Below are positions 13,201 to 23,581 of a stretch of 64,000 nucleotides of DNA, piece by piece. Every line of letters starts with the position of its first letter. The first letter of the stretch is position 1. The notes below the pieces were generated by a model, which saw only the letters and a list, made by a program, of their open reading frames with translations, made no database searches and was not told the origin of the DNA. This DNA comes from Parastagonospora avenae f. sp. tritici 18332-5 (lineage: Eukaryota > Ascomycota > Dothideomycetes > Pleosporales > Phaeosphaeriaceae): positions 86,907-150,906 of the forward strand of contig JAFJTR010000073.1 of NCBI GenBank assembly GCA_022559985.1, in the 5' to 3' direction. Made by a program: the position numbers and the translations under genes.

Positions 13201-16200
13201 CTAGTTATAAATCTCCAACGGCGCAATCTGATCGACGTTATACAGCCAGCCGCCGCCCTTCTCCTCCGTCTCGAGCCAATCGTAGGGCCACAGCACAAGA
13301 TGGCCCTGTACCAAGCCGAGCAGAGTCCTCGCGTCTTCCTTCGCCAGCATGGCGTCCAGATCCGTGGCGGAAAAGGCGCGGTTGCTTGACTTGGTGGTCG
13401 CTCTACGACGGGAGCGCTTCGTGGCACTGCGATGCGGTGTGTTGCCATGTGCGGGCTCGGATATAGTCACGGTGCGATTGCGTGTTGTTGGGGTAGCAAA
13501 GTCAGCGGTTGCGGTGGGCATGGGTTCAGGCGGCGGGGCGGGGAAAGTAAATGTTTTGCCGGGTTGGGAGGGGACCATTGGTGAGACAATGGCGTCGTCT
13601 GCAGGCTTCCTCTCTCCAGACTTTTCGTCGAACTCGGCAGTGTTGTTGCTGGTCGACAACTTCAGACGGTCTTGGCTTTGTGTTTCGATGCGCTTTTCTT
13701 GGTCTTGCGTCCATTGCTCTACGCCGCCGACTCGAGAGTGGTGTGTACTATTCAGTGTATCTCTGTCAGAGCTGTTGGTGAGCTTCTCTGACAGCTTCTC
13801 CCCAGCCGCCGACATCTGGCCACCGACGGAGCTAGCAGCCATGCTGAATCTGTCTGCGATCGGTCCAGAAGTTCCAGGAGGTCCAGTCTTCCCGGGCGCA
13901 TCTTGCTGTTTGTGCTGTTGGCTCTTGTCTCCACCCTGACTCTTCGTGAAGCGCTCAGCAAAAGCGGCATACTCCTTGTACTGTGGCCAGGTCTTCACTT
14001 CGTTATCTGGCATGCAGCGAAACACTTGACGGAAGATCTTGGTGTTGTTCTCGGCGACCTGATGCCACGTGTCGAGGAAGAACGAGTCGTTGATGGGGTC
14101 GCGCATGCAGTCATCGGTGACAATGGGGCGGCGCATCTCTGTGAGCAAAGGATTGAGGATAGACGATGAGCCCTGGCTGAACGTGCGCTGAAGGGGAGGC
14201 CCACCAATATCAGTGTCGTCAAGCGGAGGCAGGGCAGGCAGCTGGCTAAGCTGTGTCAGGCCGAGCTTGGCAGTATCCATACGCGGGAGGCGCGGTGGTG
14301 GCAGACCGGCGAAGCCCTCTTGATGGCTGCTCACACCGCTCGCCCTCGTACCCGTAGTGTTGCTACGGCGGCGGGTCCTACTGGTCGAATGCTTCTTTGG
14401 CGTGGGATGCAAGCCTTCGCCCGCGACGTCAGAGACAAGCTTTTCGTGGCCATGATCATCGTAGTAAGAATCGCGACCTTGCGAAACACTCGGACGATTC
14501 GCCTCCACGTCCAGCATATGATCAGCACCCTCACCACGGACGTCCTTTGCATGATCAGAATTGTTCATGACGCGAGGATCCGAGGATTGCTTCTTGTTGG
14601 CTTTGAGATGCGGGTTGTCATTTTGCGCCCAGTCAAAATCGTGGTTGAAGCTGTGCAGCTTTTCCGCCTTGGCGATCAAGTCGTCTTGCATGCGGTAGTT
14701 ATTTTCTTCGAGCTTCGCCTCGGTAGCACGTTGTGCAGCTGGAGATGAGGGCGACGACGATTCAGTTTGGAAGCCGACGCTATCGGCATCGGACATTTGG
14801 CTCATCCACTCTTCCTCGCCAATGGTATCGGTGTCCACGCCCAGGTGCTCGCGCATGAGCCGCATGCGAAGCGTATGTGGGAACTTGCCGACCTTGTATG
14901 GCTGTCCTGCCATGTAAGAGTCAAGGACTTCCGTATCACGAATGACAGCAGCCACTTCAGAATCTCGCGAGCCCAACATGGAGCGTTCGTTAATGTTGGC
15001 AGAACCAATGATGGCAACGCGGTCGTCAACGACCATGATCTTGGCGTGAATGTACAGCTGCTCTGTCACGAGCATCTTGGTGGGTCCAATCTCACCCCAA
15101 GATCGAAGAGCGTAAAACTCAATGTAGTCTTCGGGCTCGATGCCAGCCGCACGCAGGCGTCCAAAGATGGATGTCGGCCCGCGGCAAATGCTGTGGTACT
15201 GACAGGTCATGATGAGTCGAACACTGCTACCTTCTTGCTCATCGACCGTGTTCTGGTAACCTGGCATGAGGGGCAACACAATGCATGCTCGCCAGTCCTC
15301 GTCGTTGGCATGAGCGCGCTTTATGCGATCGACGATGGCGTCATTGATCTTGTTCTCGATCTTAGTACCGAGGACCTCGCTGCTGCTGATGTAGAATTGG
15401 TTCTCAATATAGACAAAGTGCTCTGAGGTCGCAATCATCTGAACGTAGGCGTTCATGATGCTGTGCTCGACCTTGTTGGGCGTACCGAGCGACCAGGCAC
15501 AAGCAGATCGCAGGATCTGCACCTCACAAGTACCGTCCAGACCGAGGGCCTCGATATCAGCAGGATTGAAGTCTGGCGGCGGGAGGAGGAATGGTGTAGG
15601 ACGAGAAGGCTTGCGTTGTCGGAGTAAGTAGTTCCATCGCTGGACAAAGTGACGGGTCAGATCGCGCGCAGGTTGACCTACAATCTGCATGCCCACATCA
15701 TGCCAGGGCATGCGAGGAACTTTGCTACGGTCGTACATCTCCTCATATGGCTTGTCGAGAGCGTAGAAGTCCTGTACGCGCGGGTTGGAGTAGTCCTTTC
15801 CTGGCCACAGCTGGCAGTGGTCGGCGTCCTTGGGATTGTCGTCGAGCTCGAAGCCCGTCAGCTTGTCATCAACAACTACATGCTGTGGGGTATCCCAACG
15901 ACCAAAACACAAATCGACACCACCGCAGAAAGCAACGGTGTGATCGATGACGCAAATTTTCTCGTGATGCGACCAGAAGAACGTGTTCTGACGAATCTGG
16001 TTTGGCGAACGCTGGACGAACACGTTGGGGTGGAGGTCGAGTAGTGAAAACTTGGAATACTCCGAATCAATGGGAATGGCAGCACCAATGTTGCGGTACA
16101 TGATCACAAAGATCTTGACGCCCTCTTGCGCTTTGCGTTGCAGCAATCGGTCGAGCCTCCACTTGTGAGAGATGGCTGCAGGTCGTCGCAAGTAGAGCTC

Positions 16201-18837
16201 GGGGCTTAACCACCAGTCGTGAATGTAAATGACATCTCGAGCCATGCTGATGGCACGAGAGACGTTCCACATGTAGTCGCGGCCATCGACAAGCCACTGA
16301 GCATAGATCCTCTTCCGCACAGGCGCAAAGCTGCCGAAGCGCTGAGGTTGCGACCACAGGGTATTCTTCGTCATAAAGGTGATGGACTCCTCGAACTGTT
16401 GCAGCATCTTGTCGTTCCTAGCAAGCAGCTTCATCTTGCGCTCAGAGTTGACTAGTTTGAGTTGATGGTGGCCGGTGGCGGATGCCTTGGCTTCGCTGGC
16501 AATATCCCTAGCTTTCTTGTCCCGCAATTTGCCAGACTTTGACTCCATGTTGAAGTCAGCGTCCACGAGAAACACGTCGTACACATTCATCTCCTCTGGA
16601 GAATCTACGCAAACGACGTAGCTGTGGCGGACGAGGAACCACTTCGGCCACGAACGGTTGATAATTGGCATGGGATGCCATTTCTTGTTGTTCGTGACAC
16701 CTTTCGAAGATTTGATCATCATGAAGCCTTCTTTTCCATGGTAGCCGCCCTCAGCAGCTAGTCGAACACCTAGGGCAGACAGTTCCAAAAACTTGCACAG
16801 CCGGTTGCTATCGGGTCGGAAGATGAGGTATGCGATGAGGCGCTTGATGTACGTCTCGAGCTTTTTCCGTTGCCGGTCTTGGTGGTTGAGTTTGGCTTGG
16901 TTGGGCGCGCTCATTGCTCCAGCAAAACTACCCTGTCGCGCTGAGAGCGGCAAAGCAGGCTGTTCGCTACCCCCAATGCTTGATTTCCTGCGGGCAAGCG
17001 CAAAGGACGACTTCCGTCGCTTGTTCTTAGCAGGTCGATCGGTGGCGCTGGCATCGCCGTCAGGACCACTAGTATGCCCTGCTGCAGCAATCTCCTCCTC
17101 TTCCTCCTCCTCTTCATCATCTAGAGCGCCGTACCCTCGAAGACCTCGAAGGTACGGTAACACACTCCTGGGAAAGCGAGGGAGCCTTGTCCGTGGGTCT
17201 TCCTTCTCATCCCCCTTCTCATCGGTACCGCGTCCCGTGGGTCTGTTCCTGAATGCATCCTGCTTTTCTTGAATCTTGAACTTCAGATGCAGATTGGCAA
17301 AGTCGGTCACGGTCCTGTAGACGACCCACTTCATGCGGGTCAGCCCACTGCCATACTCCAGTTCAACGCGCAAGGCGGTGTGTCGGTCGCCGTCTTTGAG
17401 GGTCTTGTCTTTTGTCTTGTCGGTCTCGGTGATGGTGACTTTCAACTGCTCGAGCAAGACAGGGATGCGCTTATGTCCGCGCTCGTCCCGCTGGAACATA
17501 CTGGCCAGGAATAGAGCTGCGGGCGCACCAGCCAGCAGTTCTGCCATGAGTTCTGCAGACTTGGCGTGGTCAACTTGACGCTCTGCCTTGGCCCTGTTGC
17601 CGAGCAGCTTGAGACTGTTTTTGATGGATTTCCACTTCTGCGCACTCAGACTTGATGTTCGCTCGCCGCGCATTCTCCAAGGAGAGGGTCGTCCGTCAGC
17701 AGCGCCGAAAGCTGTGAATCCACGATGGTGGCCCGGACGCCTTTCGGAGCCTTCCTCTTCCTCTGCATTCGAGTCGTGCTGCCGCAGACCACCATATGAC
17801 AGTCCCCTCGCACTGTGCAGCCCGCGCTTCCACGCACTTTCCTTGGCGATGCGGGAACGCCCCTCGTCCTCGGAATAGCCCTGGCGCTCGTGCTCGGGTA
17901 TGTCGCTCATGGTGCCGCGACGTATGAAGCCAGGACGGTTGGCCGTCGCAGCGGTGGGCGTAGCGTTGGGCGAGTCGCGATCTCGTGAGAAGAAGTGGTT
18001 GCTGCCGGTCTGCTTGGGTGTTGTGGGCGCCGTCTGTGTACCCTCGCCTTCAGCATCGAACCATCTTCGACTGCTCTTTCTCCTCCGCCGCGACGGCCGT
18101 GCTGATCCTTCGCCTGCACTCGACTCCCCGTCCGCATCTGCCTCGCTGTCTTGAATGTCGTATCGAGGCTCGTCACGCTCCGAGGTAGGTGACAAGGGCC
18201 CGTGGGGAGAGGCACCGCCGTGTGTGGAGGAGGCTGTCCGGCCGTGGCCCTGCATGGGCGCTGTGAGAGCTCTCAGCTTGCCCATCAACGACGACCCGTG
18301 TTTGTCTCGCTCCTTGCCCTTGCCCTCCATGTCCTCTGTGTCCCATGATTGCTGCCGTGACGTCGCGGCTTGCGAGTCGGTGCCATATGTGTTTGATCGG
18401 ACGAACTGCACACTCTTGCGCTCCTTGGCCTCTGACGCCTCGTCGCCGGTCGGGTGTCTCGAGACGGGTGCGAATGGTGGATAGTAGGAGCTGGTCGATT
18501 TGTTGGACATGTGCGAAGATGACTTGTGGGCTCTGCCAGGCGATTCTGCCGCCATGGAAGGAGGAATCGTCCCATTGGCGGTATTCGAGGGTGCGTTGAA
18601 GGGGAATTCGCCGGGCTCTTTGGTGTACAAGGGTTCGCCGGTAGGAGCAGACCGCATGATCTTGGGAGCTCCGTTGGAAGTAGACGACGTGTGCAACTCT
18701 TCGGTTTCATTCGCACTCAGTCCTACTCGCAGCGGGGAGAGAAGCCGGCGGGGCTCCTTTCCATCTGCGGCTGTTTGCGTAGTAGCGCGAGGGCTCCGGC
18801 CCATAGGGGACACGTCGGATTCGGGAGTGTCGGCCAT
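13201..18837 (-). CDS. SPO14: Phospholipase D (Spo14/PLD1 type) with PX and PH domains
   Basis: Intronless ORF of 1,878 aa. It hydrolyses phosphatidylcholine to phosphatidic acid and choline at membranes; the yeast homologue is needed for sporulation and vesicle traffic. In order: a 450-residue Ser/Arg-rich disordered head; a PX domain (about 484-560, ending RFPRSVLPYLRG); a PH-like region (about 700-815, starting GYHGKEGFMMIKSS); HKD motif 1 HHEKICVID near 954; and HKD motif 2 IHAKIMVVD near 1261 followed by GSANINERSMLGSRDSE. Both catalytic HxKxxxxD motifs are intact, so it should be active. A 400-residue disordered stretch and a tail ending in WLYNVDQIAPLEIYN follow. Length is slightly above that of yeast Spo14. 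The ATG at 18837 is the first in frame. It diverges from the hydrolase gene at 19690. Confidence 0.95.
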   Translation of the reverse strand: MADTPESDVSPMGRSPRATTQTAADGKEPRRLLSPLRVGLSANETEELHTSSTSNGAPKIMRSAPTGEPLYTKEPGEFPFNAPSNTANGTIPPSMAAESPGRAHKSSSHMSNKSTSSYYPPFAPVSRHPTGDEASEAKERKSVQFVRSNTYGTDSQAATSRQQSWDTEDMEGKGKERDKHGSSLMGKLRALTAPMQGHGRTASSTHGGASPHGPLSPTSERDEPRYDIQDSEADADGESSAGEGSARPSRRRRKSSRRWFDAEGEGTQTAPTTPKQTGSNHFFSRDRDSPNATPTAATANRPGFIRRGTMSDIPEHERQGYSEDEGRSRIAKESAWKRGLHSARGLSYGGLRQHDSNAEEEEGSERRPGHHRGFTAFGAADGRPSPWRMRGERTSSLSAQKWKSIKNSLKLLGNRAKAERQVDHAKSAELMAELLAGAPAALFLASMFQRDERGHKRIPVLLEQLKVTITETDKTKDKTLKDGDRHTALRVELEYGSGLTRMKWVVYRTVTDFANLHLKFKIQEKQDAFRNRPTGRGTDEKGDEKEDPRTRLPRFPRSVLPYLRGLRGYGALDDEEEEEEEEIAAAGHTSGPDGDASATDRPAKNKRRKSSFALARRKSSIGGSEQPALPLSARQGSFAGAMSAPNQAKLNHQDRQRKKLETYIKRLIAYLIFRPDSNRLCKFLELSALGVRLAAEGGYHGKEGFMMIKSSKGVTNNKKWHPMPIINRSWPKWFLVRHSYVVCVDSPEEMNVYDVFLVDADFNMESKSGKLRDKKARDIASEAKASATGHHQLKLVNSERKMKLLARNDKMLQQFEESITFMTKNTLWSQPQRFGSFAPVRKRIYAQWLVDGRDYMWNVSRAISMARDVIYIHDWWLSPELYLRRPAAISHKWRLDRLLQRKAQEGVKIFVIMYRNIGAAIPIDSEYSKFSLLDLHPNVFVQRSPNQIRQNTFFWSHHEKICVIDHTVAFCGGVDLCFGRWDTPQHVVVDDKLTGFELDDNPKDADHCQLWPGKDYSNPRVQDFYALDKPYEEMYDRSKVPRMPWHDVGMQIVGQPARDLTRHFVQRWNYLLRQRKPSRPTPFLLPPPDFNPADIEALGLDGTCEVQILRSACAWSLGTPNKVEHSIMNAYVQMIATSEHFVYIENQFYISSSEVLGTKIENKINDAIVDRIKRAHANDEDWRACIVLPLMPGYQNTVDEQEGSSVRLIMTCQYHSICRGPTSIFGRLRAAGIEPEDYIEFYALRSWGEIGPTKMLVTEQLYIHAKIMVVDDRVAIIGSANINERSMLGSRDSEVAAVIRDTEVLDSYMAGQPYKVGKFPHTLRMRLMREHLGVDTDTIGEEEWMSQMSDADSVGFQTESSSPSSPAAQRATEAKLEENNYRMQDDLIAKAEKLHSFNHDFDWAQNDNPHLKANKKQSSDPRVMNNSDHAKDVRGEGADHMLDVEANRPSVSQGRDSYYDDHGHEKLVSDVAGEGLHPTPKKHSTSRTRRRSNTTGTRASGVSSHQEGFAGLPPPRLPRMDTAKLGLTQLSQLPALPPLDDTDIGGPPLQRTFSQGSSSILNPLLTEMRRPIVTDDCMRDPINDSFFLDTWHQVAENNTKIFRQVFRCMPDNEVKTWPQYKEYAAFAERFTKSQGGDKSQQHKQQDAPGKTGPPGTSGPIADRFSMAASSVGGQMSAAGEKLSEKLTNSSDRDTLNSTHHSRVGGVEQWTQDQEKRIETQSQDRLKLSTSNNTAEFDEKSGERKPADDAIVSPMVPSQPGKTFTFPAPPPEPMPTATADFATPTTRNRTVTISEPAHGNTPHRSATKRSRRRATTKSSNRAFSATDLDAMLAKEDARTLLGLVQGHLVLWPYDWLETEEKGGGWLYNVDQIAPLEIYN

Positions 18838-19689
18838 GTTCGGGGGGTGGAATGAAGATTCGAGGTGGTAAGAGAGGTTCGACTCTATTGTAGAGAGAAG
18901 TGGTGTCGCGTGGCCTCCGCAGAGGTCGCGGGCAGAAAATGTGTTTCTTTGGGTCGAGACGTGTTATATCATGGTTCGCAGGGAAATAGCGCTGTCCATC
19001 AGCAGTCACGGTGGAAACACTGCTTGTAGCCAAGAAGAGTCGTACGACAGAATGCAAGACCCTGAAGAAAGTAGAGCAACGGCAGGGCGACGTAATCTGC
19101 CGATCAGTATATCATCTGGAACATCTTGAGAGTTGCGGCAATCTCCCATGTCGTTTCCCCAACGCTAAGACATCACGACCCCTGCTAGCGCGATCCACCC
19201 ATCTCCTTACCAGCTCTCGTGCATCAGACCGCCTTCGACACCGCCCTGCAGCCAGGACGTCCGTTGAGCGTTCCACAACGACAACATGTGAGGAGCACTT
19301 GTATGTCTCCTTCATCTCGAATTGCATAGGGTGGCAATCATCACGTCTCGCATTCTCCGTCATGTGATGGGAACTGTAGAGAAAATACCCCGCCATCAAC
19401 TCTGAGCCTACCGTCCCCGCTGACCAGTCAATTGAATTCCAAAATGCGCGTGACACGCCAGAATACTCCAATATACAAACGCTAGCATTGGAAGCAATCG
19501 ACTGACAAGTTGGTTTCACGTGGATTCTGTTTGGGCACCCTCGAGGTTGGACGCCCGTGAAGCAACAGCGATACATTCTGCCGCCTGCACGATGAACCTC
19601 GGCCCCCACCGCGATATCTCCGAAGCTCCGTCTTGCATGTACAACTAATACACTACAGTTCACTTATTACCGTTCCAGCACACTCCGCC
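18838..19689. promoter_or_regulatory. Divergent promoter region between PLD and the hydrolase gene
   Basis: About 850 bp between two start codons pointing apart. No conserved motif was identified. A 183-codon antisense frame crosses it (19112-19663) but has no family resemblance and is rich in Arg and Cys, so it is taken as noncoding. Confidence 0.45.
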
Positions 19690-20748
19690 ATGGCAGCTAC
19701 GAACAACCCTCTCGAGGACACCTCCACCTCCACCTCCCCCTCTGTCTCCTCCCACACCTACACCATCGCAGGCATCCTCGTCACTGTCCATGGCCTCTCC
19801 GAACTGTCGCCATCCTGCACCTCGGTCGCCTGTCTATGGCTTCTACACCCACGTCTCCAGACCAAAGATACAATGGCACCAATAGCTGCACAGGTCGTCT
19901 CGGCATGGAACGCGCGCATACACAGTGGCAAAGCTGGCGAGCAACCCAAAGGCCTCATTGCCGTGGCATTCGACCAGCGAAATCACGGCAGCAGGCAAGT
20001 GGACAAAGTACACAATGAGGCTTGGAGACAGGGAAATCCAAGGCACGCCCAGGACATGTTCAGCTGCTACCATGGCACAGCAACAGACACCTCACACCTC
20101 ATGAACCACCTCGAGTCCTACATCTTTAACACCAGGACTAGCCCGACCATTACTCAACACCTTGCCCTCGGCATCTCGCTTGGTGGACATGCGACATGGC
20201 ACTGCCTGCTCTCCGACCCACGCATCACAGCTGGCGTTGTGGGTATCGGCTGTCCTGACTACACGCGCTTGATGGCTGATCGCGCGCGTCTGTCTAAGAG
20301 GGAGACATACACGAGTACTACACCACCAGGCGCGTCCTTTCTCGGATCCCCCGATTTCCCACAAGCTCTGCAAGATGCTATCGCCCAGTATGATCCCGCG
20401 GGCTTGCTTCTTCCTGGTCACTTCAAGCCAACGGAGCCCGACTCGCCGCCATCGAAAGCGTCGTTAGATCGCTTTAAGATACTGACACGTGAGAGGCTGC
20501 ATGGTAAGCGCATATTGAATCTGAGTGGTAAGGTGGATAAGCTGGTTCCATACGCGGCCGGGGAGCCGTTCCTGGAGGTCTTCAAGCAGATATTGGACGA
20601 GGACAAGAGTTTGGACACTGTATTTGAAGATGTTTTATTTGACGGTGTAGGACACGCCTTCCCCAAAGCCATGGCTGACAAAGCGACGGACTGGATCTGC
20701 GATGTTCTAGCGCAAGATACCGGTGCGTCTATGCCGAGCAAGCTGTAG
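19690..20748 (+). CDS. Alpha/beta-hydrolase fold protein
   Basis: Single-exon gene of 352 aa from the ATG at 19690 (a Met 19 codons upstream is not supported by the fold). The sequence follows an alpha/beta hydrolase: VAFDQRNHGSRQ after the early strands, the nucleophile elbow GISLGG (Ser nucleophile), a strand-loop with LNLSGKVDKLVPY likely holding the acidic residue, and GVGHAFP carrying the catalytic His. There is no signal peptide, so it is probably cytosolic. The substrate cannot be read from sequence; relatives include serine esterases and peptidases. It ends 116 bp from the convergent gene at 20865. Confidence 0.85.
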   Translation: MAATNNPLEDTSTSTSPSVSSHTYTIAGILVTVHGLSELSPSCTSVACLWLLHPRLQTKDTMAPIAAQVVSAWNARIHSGKAGEQPKGLIAVAFDQRNHGSRQVDKVHNEAWRQGNPRHAQDMFSCYHGTATDTSHLMNHLESYIFNTRTSPTITQHLALGISLGGHATWHCLLSDPRITAGVVGIGCPDYTRLMADRARLSKRETYTSTTPPGASFLGSPDFPQALQDAIAQYDPAGLLLPGHFKPTEPDSPPSKASLDRFKILTRERLHGKRILNLSGKVDKLVPYAAGEPFLEVFKQILDEDKSLDTVFEDVLFDGVGHAFPKAMADKATDWICDVLAQDTGASMPSKL

Positions 20749-20864
20749 ACGAATGCCCATTGACCGAGTTCCAGCGAAGGCGTAACTTTCGCGCATGTAC
20801 CTGACTTGCACAACGATTCCACAACTTTCCAATCACCAATCTCGTATCCTGTATCCTACATCCC

Positions 20865-23060
20865 TCAAATCCCTGAATCTTTACTCCTCAGCCTCTTCCC
20901 AATATTCGTGTCCTTTTCCATCCGCGCTGACTCCCTCTCCAGCTGCTGCGACTTGCGCCTCGTCAACGGCGTCTTGGTACTCTCCTCCGCCGCAGCATCT
21001 GCCTCCTTGCCCTTAGCTTTACCCTTGGCACCGCCTTTTGTTGCAGGCGTCGTCTTGTGCGGCGAGAAGCCAAATTTGTTCTTCACCGGGGCGGAGGGCG
21101 TGAGCGCATTTTTGAGCAGGCTATTGCGCTTAGCCTTAGGCTTCTCCTCGACGTCCGACATGTGCGCCGAAGACGCAGGCGAGCTGCGAGTGCGGCGCTT
21201 GTTCGCGTCGACCTTCACGTATTTGGGCGCGGAGAACAAATCATTATGTTCCTCTTCGCTCAGCTCAATTTCTTCTTGCGTGCGCTGCGCCTCGAGATTT
21301 GTCTTCTTCGGTTTCTTACCAGTCGCTGGAGCTGCGCGCTGTTTCTTCCTAACACTCGTGATCTCGACGTCGGACGAGCTCTCGCTGTAGCGCGTCTCGT
21401 TGGACTTGCGCGCTCGCTTGGGCTGCCCTTGGTGCAGGCCGAGATGCATGCCTGGCGTGAAAGTCGAGCCTAGGGCGGCGAGTTCGCGGTTTGACACAGT
21501 ATTGCGGGGCGCGCGCTCGTAGGCTTTCGTCTCGGAGGTGTCAGTGAGGCGCTCTTGTGTATTATACTCGTCGTCGTTCTGAATATCTTCACGGCTGTTG
21601 CGAGCGTCGACTGGGCTGGATTCAGGCGGTGTATCCTCTTCGAAGTAGATTTCCACTGAGGCTGGTCTGTCAGTGTCATGTTGCGTGATTCCATCGGATG
21701 TCTCACCAAAGCGTTCTCTTGGGGACTCTTTGAGCGACTTGGCTGCTTTTGGACGCTTGGGCAATGTAGCGGGGCTGGCAGTTGATGAAGTCTTGAGGGA
21801 CTTGCGAGACGTGGCCTTCGACTTTGAGGTACTGCTCTTCTTGCTTTCCTCGGCTAGGACTTGTTCTTTAAGAACTGGTGTAGCCTCTCGTTTGAGTATA
21901 CCTTCCGCCATTGAGAGCAGTACGGGGCTATCGCTGGTGTCCGCCTGCTCATGCGCACTCTTGGTTGGTGGTGTCCGGGATGACTTTGGCGTAATCTCAA
22001 TCGAGGTCAAGATGGCCGTGCAAGCATCTAGCTGTTCATCTACAGGCTGCGGTTGCTGGTCAGAAGTCTTTGATGGCGTCGTTAGCGTGTCGTAGAACTC
22101 CTCATGTGCTGACTCATCGGACGCTGGTCGCGCTTGTGGTTTCTCTTCATGGACCTCTTCCGCTGCTCCATCTCCTGCAGGTAGCATCTCAGATGCGCTG
22201 CTAGCAGATCCTTCCTGTACCGCTGCTTGCAATTGTGTATCCCACGGCTGGCTGTCGGTTACTTGTCCAACATCCTCGTGTACTGCACTCGGAGCCAATG
22301 GGTCCTGCGAATCAATCGATGGTGCGGTTTTGGTCGGCTCACTCTCCATCTCAACAACGAGGACGGAGCGAGTCGTTTCAGGCTCGATAATTGTGTCTGT
22401 ACCCTCTCCTCCGTCGGGAGCGGCAATTTCGAGGCTGGCAGGGGTGGTTAAAATCGGATCTGGATTTGGCGCCTTCTGAGGACTAGTGATCCACGGCGGT
22501 GAGGCAGGAAGCTCAGTCGAAGATGGTTGCGTTTCGAGCTTTTGCCTCTTCTCCGGTCTCTCGACTTCATGTTGCGATGAGGCTGCCAGTACATCTTCCA
22601 TGCGGACCGTCAACTGCGTTGCAGTCGCATCAGCATGCTCGAAGCGCTGTTCATTTTCGCTTGTGGCAGTGACCTCAATGGACAGCACTGGACTAGCTGC
22701 TGTGAGGTCCAATCCATCTTCAGGCGTCAACCAGTCGAAATCTTCGATAGTCTGAAGACCTTCCTCCCACATGTATTCCTCCAGCGCCTGAATACTCTCC
22801 ACTAGTCTACTCCTGTCAGCAAGTCGCTGTTCCCAGGGATAGTCAATCTGCGCCGCTTCCCAAGCCACCGGATCCTGGATGGGTCGAAAATCTGGGAAGA
22901 GGCTCAAATTTCCAAGCTTGCCGGGTGAAAGTGAAGACGAGGGCAAGGAATCGTCCAAAGGATCCTCCGGTTCGTAGAGTAGACTGAGCCTGTATGGCGC
23001 CATAGGATCTTCAGTGGCATCGTAATTGGGGTCGTCCGGAGACAGGCTTGCCGAACTCAT
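20865..23060 (-). CDS. Disordered, Ser/Thr/Glu-rich nuclear-type protein, unrecognised
   Basis: Intronless, 731 aa from the ATG at 23060 (MSSASLSPDDPNYDATED). An upstream in-frame Met at 23201 adds 47 residues of basic character that I consider leader. The N-terminal 120 residues are the most ordered part, with several Trp/Phe and acidic patches (PYRLSLLYEPEDP, WEEGLQTIEDFDWL). The rest is low complexity with many Lys/Arg clusters that could be nuclear localisation signals (RPEKRQKLE, RKKQRAAPATGKKPKK), several SP/TP sites, and a basic C-terminal helix (RRKSQQLERESARMEKD). This suggests a phosphorylated nuclear scaffold or chromatin-associated protein. I do not recognise a family and assign no function. 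Confidence 0.8.
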   Translation of the reverse strand: MSSASLSPDDPNYDATEDPMAPYRLSLLYEPEDPLDDSLPSSSLSPGKLGNLSLFPDFRPIQDPVAWEAAQIDYPWEQRLADRSRLVESIQALEEYMWEEGLQTIEDFDWLTPEDGLDLTAASPVLSIEVTATSENEQRFEHADATATQLTVRMEDVLAASSQHEVERPEKRQKLETQPSSTELPASPPWITSPQKAPNPDPILTTPASLEIAAPDGGEGTDTIIEPETTRSVLVVEMESEPTKTAPSIDSQDPLAPSAVHEDVGQVTDSQPWDTQLQAAVQEGSASSASEMLPAGDGAAEEVHEEKPQARPASDESAHEEFYDTLTTPSKTSDQQPQPVDEQLDACTAILTSIEITPKSSRTPPTKSAHEQADTSDSPVLLSMAEGILKREATPVLKEQVLAEESKKSSTSKSKATSRKSLKTSSTASPATLPKRPKAAKSLKESPRERFGETSDGITQHDTDRPASVEIYFEEDTPPESSPVDARNSREDIQNDDEYNTQERLTDTSETKAYERAPRNTVSNRELAALGSTFTPGMHLGLHQGQPKRARKSNETRYSESSSDVEITSVRKKQRAAPATGKKPKKTNLEAQRTQEEIELSEEEHNDLFSAPKYVKVDANKRRTRSSPASSAHMSDVEEKPKAKRNSLLKNALTPSAPVKNKFGFSPHKTTPATKGGAKGKAKGKEADAAAEESTKTPLTRRKSQQLERESARMEKDTNIGKRLRSKDSGI

Positions 23061-23581
23061 CGTTTCGGTTGTTTGAATTGAGCTGCTCGATTTACCAAAT
23101 ATCTTGGTTGAGACAACGCGGGTGGGAAGTGTAAATAGGAAATTTTGGTTGGCTTTGCGCAAACGAATTGACGCGACGGGTCCAACAACAACGGCAAACA
23201 AGCGACGTACACGTGATTTGGCCGGCTGGGTGAAAGAATGCTAGAGTCATTGCGATCCCGCGTCGGGTAAAAAGAGAGCGGACTGTCTCTGGTGAAAGCG
23301 CGCTCATACTGAGCAACGAACGTGACACTCGTTCGCTGAGTGAGGTAGGAGTATCAGTAGCGAACATACACACATGGGAGCCAACGCTCACGCGAAAAGC
23401 TTAATAGTACACTAGCATACCGCAACTGTACGTCTTCGAGTTCGATCCTTTGAGGGTATATGATACTACAGTCAGCACTGAGTGACACGGTTCACTTGCG
23501 GACAAGAATATGGACGTAGAAATTGATAATACGAAGGAACAGAGAGAAATAAAGGATGTAATTTAAGATGCGTTAGAGGAT
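23061..23581. other. Intergenic region
   Basis: About 520 bp between the start of the disordered-protein gene and the end of the small membrane-protein gene, both on the minus strand. No coding signal was found. A GTTCGATCC T-loop-like string near 23438 lacks pairing arms and is not a tRNA. Confidence 0.4.

Noticed and set aside
19112..19663. 183-codon minus-strand frame between PLD and the hydrolase gene
   Set aside because: Arg/Cys-rich composition without family resemblance; it overlaps the 5' leader of the hydrolase gene and lies in a divergent promoter.
23425..23460. GTTCGATCC string resembling a tRNA T-loop
   Set aside because: Flanking bases do not pair into a T-arm and no D-arm or anticodon arm is present.
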